A stretch of DNA of 64,000 bases from Maribacter orientalis (GTDB taxonomy: Bacteria; Bacteroidota; Bacteroidia; Flavobacteriales; Flavobacteriaceae): contig NZ_FNZN01000002.1 in NCBI RefSeq assembly GCF_900109345.1, forward strand, positions 434,001 to 498,000, in the 5' to 3' direction. This document shows, piece after piece, positions 19,282 through 28,911 of this stretch (position 1 is its first letter; each line of letters starts with the position of its first letter). The notes under the pieces were generated by a model. That model saw only the letters and a list, made by a program, of their open reading frames with translations, was not told where the DNA came from and searched no databases. The position numbers were made by a program, and so were the translations under genes.

Positions 19282-19452
19282 ATGATAAAAATTAACGCAA
19301 TGTATTTCGTCTTTTCTGGAGTACTGTTTACCTATTTCGGATTGAAAGGAGATTTTATAATTCCATACAGTGGTATTGCCCTATTCATGGCTTGGGCATC
19401 CTTTTTCTTAGCGTTTAGTGCTCATAAAAAGGAAAATTCACAAGATTATTAA
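19282..19452 (+). CDS. Small two-helix membrane protein
   Basis: A 56-residue reading frame starting MIKINAMYFVFSG and ending HKKENSQDY. It has two hydrophobic stretches (about 7-20 and 28-46) separated by a short LKGDF loop, with charged residues at the C terminus, so it is a plausible small inner-membrane protein. It lies 44 nt after the esterase-fold gene, in the same direction, before radA. I do not recognise the family. A 6-bp stem (CGCTTA / TAAGCG) follows the stop codon directly. Confidence 0.6.
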   Translation: MIKINAMYFVFSGVLFTYFGLKGDFIIPYSGIALFMAWASFFLAFSAHKKENSQDY

Positions 19453-19498
19453 CGCTTAATCACTAAGCGATATCCGCTCATTTCAAACTTCTTGTTAC

Positions 19499-19525
19499 CT
19501 TTAGCTCTTTCAGTAAAAGCTAAAG
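19499..19525 (+). repeat. Inverted repeat abutting the radA start codon
   Basis: CTTTAGCT (19499-19506) and AGCTAAAG (19518-19525) are perfect 8-bp arms around an 11-nt loop. The second arm ends on the base before the radA ATG. In RNA this stem would occupy the ribosome-binding region. Confidence 0.55.
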
Positions 19526-20887
19526 ATGGCCAAAACAAAAACTGCATTTTTTTGTCAAAATTGCGGAACACAGTATGCTAAATGGGTAGGGCAATGTTCT
19601 GCCTGTAAACAATGGAATACCGTTGTAGAAGAAGTTGTACAAAAGGAGGAAAAGGTAAATTGGAAATTACCTTCACAAACTTCAAAAAGAGTCTCTAAAC
19701 CTCTTTTGGTCAATGAAATTAGCATTGAAAAAGAGATTCGCTTAAATACCTTCGACCTTGAGTTCAATAGGGTTTTAGGTGGTGGACTAGTGCCTGGCGC
19801 TTTAGTGTTGTTGGGTGGAGAACCTGGGGTAGGAAAAAGCACCCTTTTACTTCAGATTGCCCTAAAACTTCCTTATAAAACATTATACGTTTCTGGTGAG
19901 GAAAGTCAGAAGCAGATTAAAATGCGGGCCGATAGAATTCACCCAAATAGTGAAACCTGTCTCATTCTAACAGAGACTAAGACTCAAAATATCTTTAAAC
20001 AGATTGAGGCCACAGAACCGGATATTGTGGTTATAGATTCAATTCAAACTCTACATTCTGAATATATCGAATCTGCTGCAGGTAGTATTTCACAAATACG
20101 TGAGTGCACTGCTGAACTTATTAAATTTGCCAAAGAAACAAATACACCTGTAATTCTCATTGGTCATATTACCAAAGATGGCTCTATTGCAGGACCAAAA
20201 ATTTTGGAACATATGGTAGACACCGTGTTGCAGTTTGAGGGTGACAGAAATTACGTCTATCGCATACTAAGGTCTTTAAAAAATAGATTTGGCTCTACAG
20301 CAGAACTTGGTATTTATGAAATGCAAGGCAGTGGCTTAAGGGAAGTTAATAACCCATCTGAAGTATTAATTTCTAAAAATGATGATGGATTAAGTGGTAC
20401 TGCAATCGCTTCAACGGTAGAAGGTATGCGTCCTCTCCTTATTGAAATACAAGCACTGGTTAGTACTGCGGTATACGGCACACCTCAACGATCCACTACA
20501 GGCTACAATGCCAAACGGTTAAATATGTTGTTGGCAGTTTTAGAAAAACGTGCTGGTTTTAAATTAGGCGCAAAAGATGTATTCTTAAATATTACTGGTG
20601 GAATATCTGTTGATGACCCAGCTATTGATTTAGCGGTAGTTGCGGCGATACTATCGAGCAATGAAGACATACCGATAGACAAAGGAACCTGTTTTGCCGC
20701 AGAGGTTGGCCTAGCTGGCGAAATTAGACCAGTTCAGCGCATCGAGCAACGTATTTTAGAAGCAGAAAAATTAGGCTACAACACAATTATAGTGTCCAAA
20801 AACAACAAGATAGGTCTCAAATCAACAAAGATAAAAATACTATTGGCCTCTAAAATTGAAGAAGTTGCCCGCAACCTATTCGGTTAA
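19526..20887 (+). CDS. radA: DNA repair protein RadA
   Basis: A 453-residue RadA/Sms, a RecA-like ATPase that drives branch migration in recombination. It has an N-terminal zinc finger (Cys10, Cys13, Cys24, Cys27), Walker A GGEPGVGKST at 97-106, the RadA-specific KNRFGS motif at 252-257, and a C-terminal Lon-like domain (about 275-453) with GGISVDDPAIDLAV. All parts are present and length is normal. Its stop codon interlocks with that of a small gene on the other strand at 20884-20887. Confidence 0.98.
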   Translation: MAKTKTAFFCQNCGTQYAKWVGQCSACKQWNTVVEEVVQKEEKVNWKLPSQTSKRVSKPLLVNEISIEKEIRLNTFDLEFNRVLGGGLVPGALVLLGGEPGVGKSTLLLQIALKLPYKTLYVSGEESQKQIKMRADRIHPNSETCLILTETKTQNIFKQIEATEPDIVVIDSIQTLHSEYIESAAGSISQIRECTAELIKFAKETNTPVILIGHITKDGSIAGPKILEHMVDTVLQFEGDRNYVYRILRSLKNRFGSTAELGIYEMQGSGLREVNNPSEVLISKNDDGLSGTAIASTVEGMRPLLIEIQALVSTAVYGTPQRSTTGYNAKRLNMLLAVLEKRAGFKLGAKDVFLNITGGISVDDPAIDLAVVAAILSSNEDIPIDKGTCFAAEVGLAGEIRPVQRIEQRILEAEKLGYNTIIVSKNNKIGLKSTKIKILLASKIEEVARNLFG

Positions 20888-20991
20888 CGTTTATCCCGCA
20901 TTATCCTTGCAAATACCATAATAACTATTACCACGACTAGTATAACTACTATTTGCCAAAAACCAATCTTTAAAAGAACAAGACTTTCCAT
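20884..20991 (-). CDS. Small single-helix membrane protein
   Basis: A 35-residue frame, MESLVLLKIGFWQIVVIL then a Val/Ile-rich stretch ending FARIMRDKR. There is one transmembrane helix with a positively charged C-terminal tail. The ATG lies one base after the stop codon of the aldo/keto reductase gene (TAATATG), suggesting translational coupling. Its stop codon shares a TTAA with the radA stop on the opposite strand. I do not recognise the family. The fit between two genes supports reality, but length limits confidence. Confidence 0.5.
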   Translation of the reverse strand: MESLVLLKIGFWQIVVILVVVIVIMVFARIMRDKR

Positions 20992-20992
20992 A

Positions 20993-22033
20993 TTACGGTG
21001 CAGGGTTAGGTATTAAATTCTGTATTGCTTCAATTTCTTTTAGAATATCATCAGATAAGTTAACATCTATACTTCCTATATTCTCTTCCAATTGACGTAA
21101 TGTTGTAGCTCCAATAATAGTGCTAGTCACAAAAGACCTAGAATTTACAAACGCCAATGACATTTGTGCCAAAGTAAGGCCATTTGCCTGTGCCAGTTCA
21201 TAATACTTTTTTGTTGCCTCTATGGCAGTGGCACCAATATACCTACTATAATTGGGAAAAAGAGCTAAACGTGAGCCCTCTGGCATACGATTACCTAAAT
21301 ATTTACCACTTAAAGCACCGAAGCCTAATGGAGAATATGCCAACAAGCCAACTTGCTCCCTAGCTGATATTTCTGACATACCAACTTCAAACAATCTGTT
21401 TAAAAGACTATATGGATTTTGAACTGTTATCGTTCGTGGTAATGTACTATGAACTTTACTTTCCTCCAAAAAACGCATCATCCCCCAAGGGGTTTCATTA
21501 GATACACCTACATTCCTAATTTTACCCTCTCGAATTAAATCTCTTAATGTCTCTAAAACCTGATGAATGTTATCTTCCCAATAATCTGATATATCATTTG
21601 TAAAACCTCTTTGTCCGAAATAATTGGTACTACGATCTGGCCAATGTAATTGGTACAAATCAATATAATCCGTTTGTAATCTTTCCAAACTACCCTCAAC
21701 AGCCTCAATAATAGATTCCCGTGTAAAACCGGTTGTGCGAATGAATTTAGACATCTCAGCCTTTCCCGCTATTTTTGATGCCAGAACAATATCTTCCCTA
21801 TTCCCATTCTTCTTGAACCAATTACCGATAATCTTCTCTGTTGCTGCATATCTATCTTTATGCGCAGGTATTGGATATAATTCTGCTGTATCTAAGAAAT
21901 TTATCCCTTTATCCACTGCAAAATTGATTTGCTCATGACCTTCGGCTTCCGTGTTTTGGTTTCCCCAGGTCATTGTTCCCAAACATATTTTACTTACTTC
22001 AATATCGGTATGTGGTAAATTGGTATAAATCAT
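20993..22033 (-). CDS. NADP(H)-dependent aldo/keto reductase (Tas-like)
   Basis: A 346-residue TIM-barrel oxidoreductase. The N-terminal LGTMTWGNQNTEAEGHEQI segment is characteristic of the Tas group. The catalytic Asp/Tyr pair is in FLDTAELYP (about 46-54), Lys in ASKIAGK (about 85), and His in LYQLHWPDRS (about 124). The C-terminal GATTLRQLEENIGS binds the cofactor phosphate. It reduces an unknown carbonyl substrate. It is followed after 1 nt by a 35-residue membrane protein gene. Confidence 0.92.
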   Translation of the reverse strand: MIYTNLPHTDIEVSKICLGTMTWGNQNTEAEGHEQINFAVDKGINFLDTAELYPIPAHKDRYAATEKIIGNWFKKNGNREDIVLASKIAGKAEMSKFIRTTGFTRESIIEAVEGSLERLQTDYIDLYQLHWPDRSTNYFGQRGFTNDISDYWEDNIHQVLETLRDLIREGKIRNVGVSNETPWGMMRFLEESKVHSTLPRTITVQNPYSLLNRLFEVGMSEISAREQVGLLAYSPLGFGALSGKYLGNRMPEGSRLALFPNYSRYIGATAIEATKKYYELAQANGLTLAQMSLAFVNSRSFVTSTIIGATTLRQLEENIGSIDVNLSDDILKEIEAIQNLIPNPAP

Positions 22034-22106
22034 TAATCTTTAATTTTTTTGCATAATTAAAACGTAAAACTACTAAATATATTGAGGTCAACCGTGACTC
22101 ATACGC

Positions 22107-22871
22107 CTAACTATCTATCTCTATCAAAATAGGGCAATGGTCACTATGCTTCGCGCCAGATAAAATTACCGAACGAGACAATCGATTTTTTAAGGATTTT
22201 GCCACCATACCATAATCTAATCGCCATCCTTTATTATTATTTCTTGCATTTGCCCTATAACTCCACCATGTATAATTATCTGGCTCAGAATTGAATTCCC
22301 TAAAACTATCGATAAAACCACTTTCGATAAAATCACCAATCCATTTACGTTCTACAGGTAAAAACCCTGATACATTCTTTAAACCAACCGGGTTATGAAT
22401 ATCTATTGCCTCATGACAAATATTATAATCACCAAGAATAATAAGGTTGGGATTTGTTTTGCGCAATTCATTTGTATACTCTTGAAAATCTGACATATAC
22501 ATGAGTTTATGGTCAAGTCGTTGAATATTTGTTCCAGAAGGCAAATACATACTCATGATTGACACATCCCCAAAATCTGCCCTAATATTTCTACCCTCAA
22601 AATCCATATATTCAATACCAGTACCAAATACCACAGCATCGGGCTTAGATTTAGAAAGTATTGCAACACCACTATAGCCCTTCTTTTGAGCACTATACCA
22701 ATAATTATACTTGTACCCAGCCTCTTCGAACAAAGAAAGATCTAATTGTTCCTCATTGGCTTTTATTTCCTGTAGACAAACAACGTCGGGTGAAACGGCA
22801 CCCAACCAATCTAAAAATCCTTTTCTCAGCGCTGCCCTAATTCCATTTACATTATAGGATATGATTTTCAT
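22107..22871 (-). CDS. xth: Exodeoxyribonuclease III
   Basis: A 254-residue AP endonuclease/exonuclease III for base excision repair. Catalytic signatures are NVNGIRAALRKGFLDWL at the start, CLQEIKANEEQLD (metal-binding Glu), ILGDYNICH (Asp/Asn) and the terminal SDHCPILIEI (Asp/His pair). WWSYRANARNNNKGWRLDY is the conserved segment before the C terminus. Length is normal. It stands alone, 73 nt beyond the aldo/keto reductase start and divergent from the small barrel gene. Confidence 0.96.
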   Translation of the reverse strand: MKIISYNVNGIRAALRKGFLDWLGAVSPDVVCLQEIKANEEQLDLSLFEEAGYKYNYWYSAQKKGYSGVAILSKSKPDAVVFGTGIEYMDFEGRNIRADFGDVSIMSMYLPSGTNIQRLDHKLMYMSDFQEYTNELRKTNPNLIILGDYNICHEAIDIHNPVGLKNVSGFLPVERKWIGDFIESGFIDSFREFNSEPDNYTWWSYRANARNNNKGWRLDYGMVAKSLKNRLSRSVILSGAKHSDHCPILIEIDS

Positions 22872-22997
22872 CGATATGCATTTTGGTCTAAAAATAAAAA
22901 AGACTTGTAAATTAAAGGTGTATACTTTCCATTAAAATCATAATTTCACAGCTTTAAATTATTTTTTATCCCAATTATTATTACACAATAACTTCAC

Positions 22998-23519
22998 ATG
23001 AACAAGTTTATATTTTCCGTTCTATTAGTTTTTATAACTACTTCTTCATTTTCACAGGCTTATTATAATAATGAAAATAGCCATGAGGTAAAGTTGAACA
23101 TTGGTCAATTTCTGGTAACAACTTCGTTAGAATTCGGTTATGAATATTATATCAATGAAGACACCAGTATCGGCGGAACACTGTATTTTGATGGTAAAGC
23201 TACAGATTACAATGGCAATTTTGGCATTGGCCCCAATTTAAGAGCTTATTTTGGATATGGACCTAAAAGCGGTATTTTTGCTGAAGTATTCGGGCTATAC
23301 TACACAGGGGAAGATGACGTAGATTCTGAAAACTTAGGCGACAGAAATTATGATTATTCTACCATTGCCCTTGGTCTTGGAGGTGGTTACAAATGGGCCA
23401 CGAGAAGTCAAAAATTCACCATTGAATTAAATGGCGGACTGGGCAGAAATATTAATCCCGAAGATTTTCAAAATGACTTGATGTTCAGGGCTGGTCTTTC
23501 ATTAGGTTTCCGTTTTTAA
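22998..23519 (+). CDS. Small outer-membrane beta-barrel protein
   Basis: A 173-residue protein with a signal peptide (about 1-19, ending SFSQA) and alternating strands rich in Gly and aromatics (GYEYYINEDTSIGGTLYF, GLGGGYKWATRSQKF). It ends in LGFRF with the C-terminal Phe of a barrel inserted by BAM. The size suits an 8-stranded OmpA/OmpX-like barrel. It is followed after 27 nt by a TonB-dependent receptor and is probably cotranscribed with it. Its function is unknown. Confidence 0.8.
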   Translation: MNKFIFSVLLVFITTSSFSQAYYNNENSHEVKLNIGQFLVTTSLEFGYEYYINEDTSIGGTLYFDGKATDYNGNFGIGPNLRAYFGYGPKSGIFAEVFGLYYTGEDDVDSENLGDRNYDYSTIALGLGGGYKWATRSQKFTIELNGGLGRNINPEDFQNDLMFRAGLSLGFRF

Positions 23520-23546
23520 TAGGTATTTTTAAGGTTTTAATTTTCT

Positions 23547-25634
23547 ATGAAAAAATCGCTTTTTTTTATTCCTCTATTAATATTCTATTTCAGTGCAAGT
23601 GCACAAACTAAATCTGTAAAAGATAGCATTACCGAATTAGATGAAGTTATATTAATTGACACACTTACCGCAAAAAACGCGATAGGTATTATTCCATCAC
23701 AAATAATTGGAGCAAACGTTTTTAAAAATTATAGCCCTGTTGATTTTATAAGCTCCATCAATCAAATTTCTGGAGTATATGCATTATCTGGCGCCCTGAA
23801 TACCAATAGAATTACCATTCGAGGGGTAGGTTCAAGAACAGCATTTGGCACCGACAAACTTAGACTTTACTATAATAACATACCCGTAACAAATGGAACG
23901 GGATTTTCTACTATTGAAGCTTATGATTTAGAAAACTTAACCTCAGTGGAAATCATTAAAGGTCCCAAGGGAACTGGCTTCGGCACAAATTTAGGCGGTT
24001 CGATAATTTTAAACACCAAACAACTCAGCAGCCAACCTACAAAACTTACTAATAGTTCTACCCTTGGCTCTTATGGCTTATTTAAAAATAGTTTAGGATT
24101 TACACATTCTCAAGATGATTTTTATATGACCTTACAATACGGACATATGGAAATTGATGGATACCGCGAAAACAATAGATTTGAACGTGACGGATTTCTT
24201 TTAAACTCAATTTTTAAACTATCCGAAAAAAGCGAGTTAGGTCTTTTAGTAAACCATATTGACTACTCAGCTCAAATAGCTAGCTCAATTAGTCAAGCAG
24301 ATTTTGATGAAGACCCAACACAAGCTGCATTCACATGGAAATCATCACAGGGTTATGAAGACAATAACTATAGCCTTATTGGCCTATCACACACCTATAA
24401 AGCTAGCACAAAACTAAAAAATACTACAAGTTTATTCTACACGTATTTAGACCATTATGAACCTCGACCTTTTAATATTTTAGATGAATATACAAACGGA
24501 TATGGTCTACGAACCTTGTTTTCTGGGAATTTAAATATTTCTGAAAACTTACTTTCTTATACCATCGGGGGCGAATTATATAAAGATGAATATGCATGGG
24601 GAACCTTTCAAAATCTTTATGAAGAAAATAATGGTAACGGTAGTTTACAAGGTGATAGATTATCTAAAAACAAAGAATTTCGAAGCCAAGTAAATAGTTT
24701 CGCTACCATCTCATATCCCTTTACAACAAAACTTACTGCGCAGTTGGGCTTAAACGTTAATAAAACACAATATGACTTTAGAGACTTGTTTAATTCAGGA
24801 GGCACAAACACTAGTGCAAATAGAAACTTTAAAGCACTTTTCTTACCTAGTTTAGATGTCAACTATTCAATTACAGCAACAAGTCAATTGTATGCGAATA
24901 TTAGTCGTGGTTTTTCAAATCCTAGTTTGGAAGAAACCTTAACTCCCGATGGAATTATAAATCCTGATATAGTTCAGGAAACAGGTACTAATTATGAACT
25001 CGGTATTGAACATAAAAGCAAAGATGATAGAATGAAACTAGATATTGCTTTCTATTTAATGCCCATAAAGAATCTACTTGTTGCGAAAAGGGTTGGTGAT
25101 GACCAGTATATTGGTCGTAATGCCGGTAAGACAAAGCATCAAGGAATTGATTTAGATTGGAATTATAAATTTAATATTTCAAATAAAATACTGCTTACCC
25201 CATTTATAAGCTACACATTCAACAATCATTCTTTTGTTGAATTTATTGATGAAGAAGCTAATGAAGATTATAGTGGAAATTCATTAACGGGTGTTCCAAA
25301 ACATAAATTAAATACCGGACTACAGACTACATTCGGTAACGGCCTTTATGCCAATATTACCCATCAATTTATAGATGAGATTCCGTTGACAGATGGCAAC
25401 ACTCTTTATAGTAAATCGTTTAATTTACTCAACGCAAAATTAGGGTACAAGAAACAAATTTTAGAGAAACTATTGCTCGGATTAGATTTTGGTGTCAACA
25501 ATTTAACAGATACCAAGTACGCACAATCCGTGTTGATAAACGCTAGTAGCTTTGGGGGAAATGCCCCAAGGTATTTCTACCCTGGGAACAATATAAATTA
25601 TTATGGAAGTTTAAAACTAAGTTATACGCTTTAG
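23547..25634 (+). CDS. TonB-dependent receptor (FecA/BtuB-like)
   Basis: A 695-residue outer-membrane receptor with a signal peptide (1-19), then directly a TonB-box-like segment and plug (about 55-165: ITIRGVGSRTAFGTDKLRLY, VEIIKGPKGTGFGTNLGG) and a 22-stranded barrel. There is no CarboxypepD_reg domain, unlike the receptors at 8071, 36499 and 41544. That and the length resemble siderophore or metal-complex receptors, but the ligand is not evident. It ends LKLSYTL. It converges on glyS with a 1-nt gap between stop codons. Confidence 0.93.
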   Translation: MKKSLFFIPLLIFYFSASAQTKSVKDSITELDEVILIDTLTAKNAIGIIPSQIIGANVFKNYSPVDFISSINQISGVYALSGALNTNRITIRGVGSRTAFGTDKLRLYYNNIPVTNGTGFSTIEAYDLENLTSVEIIKGPKGTGFGTNLGGSIILNTKQLSSQPTKLTNSSTLGSYGLFKNSLGFTHSQDDFYMTLQYGHMEIDGYRENNRFERDGFLLNSIFKLSEKSELGLLVNHIDYSAQIASSISQADFDEDPTQAAFTWKSSQGYEDNNYSLIGLSHTYKASTKLKNTTSLFYTYLDHYEPRPFNILDEYTNGYGLRTLFSGNLNISENLLSYTIGGELYKDEYAWGTFQNLYEENNGNGSLQGDRLSKNKEFRSQVNSFATISYPFTTKLTAQLGLNVNKTQYDFRDLFNSGGTNTSANRNFKALFLPSLDVNYSITATSQLYANISRGFSNPSLEETLTPDGIINPDIVQETGTNYELGIEHKSKDDRMKLDIAFYLMPIKNLLVAKRVGDDQYIGRNAGKTKHQGIDLDWNYKFNISNKILLTPFISYTFNNHSFVEFIDEEANEDYSGNSLTGVPKHKLNTGLQTTFGNGLYANITHQFIDEIPLTDGNTLYSKSFNLLNAKLGYKKQILEKLLLGLDFGVNNLTDTKYAQSVLINASSFGGNAPRYFYPGNNINYYGSLKLSYTL

Positions 25635-25635
25635 C

Positions 25636-27180
25636 TTATTCCATTTTTTTCAACCAAGTCTTCATGTCAACAGCAGCATGTATGATACCGTTTAAATCAG
25701 AAATTGCTACACGCTCCTGCTCCATCGAGTCTCTATGTCTAATGGTTACTGTTTGATCCTCTAAAGTTTGATGATCTACTGTAATACAAAATGGTGTGCC
25801 ATTGGCGTCCTGCCTCCTATAACGTCTACCCACAGCATCTTTTTCGTCGTAAGTGACGTTAAAATCCCATTTAAGCTCATCTACGATGCTTTGCGCTACC
25901 TCTGGCAAACCATCTTTCTTAAGTAATGGTAAAATAGCTGCTTTAATAGGAGCTAAAACCGCTGGCAACTTAAGAACAGTTCTGGTGGTATTATTTTCCA
26001 ATTCTTCTTCCTTAAGAGAATTTGAGAATACCGCCAAAAACATTCTATCTAAACCTATTGAAGTTTCAAGTACGTATGGAACATAATTTTTATTTACTTC
26101 ATGATCGAAGTATTGTAATTTTTTTCCTGAAAATTTCTCGTGACTACTTAAGTCAAAATCGGTACGTGAATGTATCCCTTCCAATTCTTTAAAACCAAAG
26201 GGAAAACGAAATTCTATATCAGCAGCCGCATCAGCATAATGTGCTAATTTTTCATGATCATGAAAACGGTAATTATCTTGTCCTAAACCTAAAGATAAAT
26301 GCCATTTCATTCGCTTCTCTTTCCAGATTTCATACCATTCTTTTTGCGTGCCAGGCTGAATAAAGAATTGCATTTCCATTTGTTCAAATTCACGCATCCT
26401 AAAAATAAATTGTCTAGCAACAATTTCATTTCTAAAAGCCTTACCGGTCTGTGCAATTCCGAAAGGAATCTTCATACGACCAGATTTTTGAACGTTTAGA
26501 AAGTTAACAAAAATACCTTGAGCAGTTTCTGGCCTAAGAAATAAGTCCATAGCACTTTCTGCATTGGCACCTAATTTTGTGCCAAACATAAGGTTGAATT
26601 GCTTAACATCTGTCCAGTTTTTAGAACCAGACATTGGACATGCAATATCCAATTCTTCAATTAGTGCTTTTACATCTGCCAAATCTTCGTTCTGCAAAGA
26701 TTTACCTAATCTTGTTAAAATGATTTTCCCTTGTTCTTGATATTCAACTACACGTTGATTCGTTTCCAAAAATGTCTTCTTATCAAAAGCATCACCAAAA
26801 CGTTTTTGAGCTTTGCTAACCTCTTTTTCAATTTTAGCATCTATTTTGGCTACGTAATCTTCTACCAAAACATCTGCTCTATATCTTTTTTTAGAATCCT
26901 TATTATCTATTAATGGATCATTAAAGGCATCAATATGACCAGAGGCTTGCCATGTAGTTGGATGCATAAAAATCGCTGCATCTAACCCAACAATATTGTC
27001 ATTAAGCTGTACCATGGCTTTCCACCAATATTCGCGAATATTCTTTTTTAGCTCAACACCATTCTGACCATAGTCATACACAGCACTTAAACCATCGTAA
27101 ATTTCACTTGATTGAAATACGTAACCATATTCCTTTGCGTGAGATATTACACGCTTAAAATCATCTTCTTGCTTTGCCAT
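25636..27180 (-). CDS. glyS: Glycine--tRNA ligase (single-chain type)
   Basis: A 514-residue class II glycyl-tRNA synthetase of the alpha2 type (also called GlyQS). Motif 2 is in AFRNEIVARQFIFRMREFEQME at about 255-276, and motif 3 near GLDRMFLAVFSNS at about 378-390. The C-terminal anticodon-binding domain includes DEKDAVGRRYRRQDANGTPF. A minus-strand TATTTTTG lies immediately before the ATG, which would leave almost no leader. I do not rely on it as a promoter. Confidence 0.97.
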   Translation of the reverse strand: MAKQEDDFKRVISHAKEYGYVFQSSEIYDGLSAVYDYGQNGVELKKNIREYWWKAMVQLNDNIVGLDAAIFMHPTTWQASGHIDAFNDPLIDNKDSKKRYRADVLVEDYVAKIDAKIEKEVSKAQKRFGDAFDKKTFLETNQRVVEYQEQGKIILTRLGKSLQNEDLADVKALIEELDIACPMSGSKNWTDVKQFNLMFGTKLGANAESAMDLFLRPETAQGIFVNFLNVQKSGRMKIPFGIAQTGKAFRNEIVARQFIFRMREFEQMEMQFFIQPGTQKEWYEIWKEKRMKWHLSLGLGQDNYRFHDHEKLAHYADAAADIEFRFPFGFKELEGIHSRTDFDLSSHEKFSGKKLQYFDHEVNKNYVPYVLETSIGLDRMFLAVFSNSLKEEELENNTTRTVLKLPAVLAPIKAAILPLLKKDGLPEVAQSIVDELKWDFNVTYDEKDAVGRRYRRQDANGTPFCITVDHQTLEDQTVTIRHRDSMEQERVAISDLNGIIHAAVDMKTWLKKME

Positions 27181-27217
27181 GCGGCAAAAATAGAATATTA
27201 GCCCAAAAAAAGAATAA

Positions 27218-28117
27218 TTATTTCAATTGAAATTCTGAAGAAGTAATCAATCGTTCGTCTTCAAAGACATTTAAGGTGTAGTTACCTTCCATTAATGAGC
27301 CTTCTGGTATGGTAATAGACTCACATACATAGGTATCTATACCTGTAAAAATAAACTCTACTCTTTTGCTATATACATTTCCGTTTACGGTAATTGTATT
27401 CGCATTATCCTCTATAATTTGTTTGTTAGGATCTAAAAACTGTAGATAAATAATTTTCTCATTATTTGCCTCGCTTTCATCGGCCAAAATAGTGACACAT
27501 CCTCTTAATTTTTCAATGATAGAAGCTTTGTTGGTCTTAGTAGGTTTTGTGTTTCGAATAAGTCTAAAACCACTGCCTTCTGCATTGGCCATCTTTAGGT
27601 AGCTCTTCGTTTTTAACCTTTGGTTTAATTCAAGAATTTTTCTTCTTTGTAAGGCCTCTGCCTCAGCCAAAGAATTTGAGTTAGCCCTCAATTGCTCTAT
27701 TTGCTTTCGCGACTCATCGTATTTATCGGTAAGAAGCATGTTATTATATCGTAAAAAGTTATTTTTTAATAGTAAACTATCGTTCTTAGATTCTAATCTG
27801 CGAAGTTCAGTTTTATATTCTCTCAGTTTCTGAACGGTAAAATTTAATCTTCCTACTGAATCTAAAAGCTCTTGAACCCTATATTTAGAATCTTGAAGTT
27901 CAATTTCATTCATTTCGCTTTTAGCAGCCAAACGATCTACATCAGCTTTCATAATGGTAAGGTCCTTTATCAAAATCGCTTTCTCATCTTCTAAAAAACT
28001 TATTTGAGCGTTTGATTGAGCGTAACTGTAGTAGAATGCAATCAATAGTGCTATAATAACCGCCACAAATGCAGCGAGTATTATTTTATAATTGAATTTG
28101 TTATCTTGACTGTCCAT
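27218..28117 (-). CDS. Membrane-anchored coiled-coil protein
   Basis: A 299-residue protein with a short cytoplasmic N terminus, one transmembrane helix (about 12-32), a long coiled coil (about 40-165, rich in Leu/Glu/Lys heptads) and a C-terminal beta-rich domain (about 205-299) containing a Cys pair (GCVTIL and YVCESI). It resembles envelope proteins of unknown function found in Flavobacteriaceae. It is divergent from comF with 38 nt between the starts. The domain layout is clear; the function is not. Confidence 0.72.
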   Translation of the reverse strand: MDSQDNKFNYKIILAAFVAVIIALLIAFYYSYAQSNAQISFLEDEKAILIKDLTIMKADVDRLAAKSEMNEIELQDSKYRVQELLDSVGRLNFTVQKLREYKTELRRLESKNDSLLLKNNFLRYNNMLLTDKYDESRKQIEQLRANSNSLAEAEALQRRKILELNQRLKTKSYLKMANAEGSGFRLIRNTKPTKTNKASIIEKLRGCVTILADESEANNEKIIYLQFLDPNKQIIEDNANTITVNGNVYSKRVEFIFTGIDTYVCESITIPEGSLMEGNYTLNVFEDERLITSSEFQLK

Positions 28118-28155
28118 TTAATTGGTGGGCTGTAGGTTAATTTAATCTGTAAGAT

Positions 28156-28866
28156 TTGATACAAAACAGAATTTCAAATATACTAAAGGATGTTACCAAC
28201 ATACTGTTGCCCATATCATGTTTTGGATGTAATGCACGATTATATAGAGGAGAGGTCTTTCTATGCACATCTTGCCGACATCAATTACCTCTCACCGAGT
28301 ATAACTTTAACGAAGAAAATGCCGTTGACCGTATTTTTTACGGTCGAATTAACATAAAAAAGGCAAATTCATTCTTATTCTTTACCGAAATTGGAATCGT
28401 AAAAAACCTGATTCACTTCTTAAAATATAAGAATCAAGAAAGTATTGGACAATTTTTAGGTGATTGGTATGGACAGATTTTGAAGGAACAAGGTCATTTA
28501 ACAAAAATTGATTTTGTAATTCCTGTTCCTTTACATAGAAAAAAATTAAGGCAACGCGGCTATAACCAAGTGGCACTTTTTGCTAAACAAATTGCATTAC
28601 ACATTAACGCCAATTACACCGATGATATACTTATAAAAACAGCTAATACGAAAACGCAGACCAAAAAGAACAGACTAAGCAGATGGCATGATAACCGTTC
28701 TCTGTATGAGATAAAAAATAAACAAATACTTAAAAACAAAAACATATTATTACTCGATGATGTAATTACTACAGGTGCTACAATGGAGATTTGTGCCAAC
28801 ACCTTCAAAGACATAGAAGGTATTACTATTTATATTTCGAGTATGGCCGTTGTACCAAAGGCTTAG
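28156..28866 (+). CDS. ComF family phosphoribosyltransferase-like protein
   Basis: A 236-residue ComF-type protein linked in other bacteria to DNA uptake and to ssDNA handling. The N-terminal zinc-finger Cys pairs are CFGC (about 22-25) and CTSC (about 37-40). The PRPP-binding motif is ILLLDDVITTGAT at about 196-208. FVIPVPLHRKKLRQRGYNQ is the conserved mid-region. The start is TTG: an in-frame stop lies 3 nt upstream of the preceding codon, and no ATG occurs before the zinc finger. The next gene starts 45 nt later. Confidence 0.93.
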   Translation: MIQNRISNILKDVTNILLPISCFGCNARLYRGEVFLCTSCRHQLPLTEYNFNEENAVDRIFYGRINIKKANSFLFFTEIGIVKNLIHFLKYKNQESIGQFLGDWYGQILKEQGHLTKIDFVIPVPLHRKKLRQRGYNQVALFAKQIALHINANYTDDILIKTANTKTQTKKNRLSRWHDNRSLYEIKNKQILKNKNILLLDDVITTGATMEICANTFKDIEGITIYISSMAVVPKA

Positions 28867-28911
28867 TTTTCTATAAAATATGTTGTTTCTTTGTGATTGA
28901 TAATCGCACTT

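Noticed and set aside
27185-27192. TATTTTTG as the glyS promoter
   Set aside because: It ends 4 nt before the ATG and has no TTG at a suitable distance, so it would give a leaderless transcript; chance is likely in AT-rich DNA.
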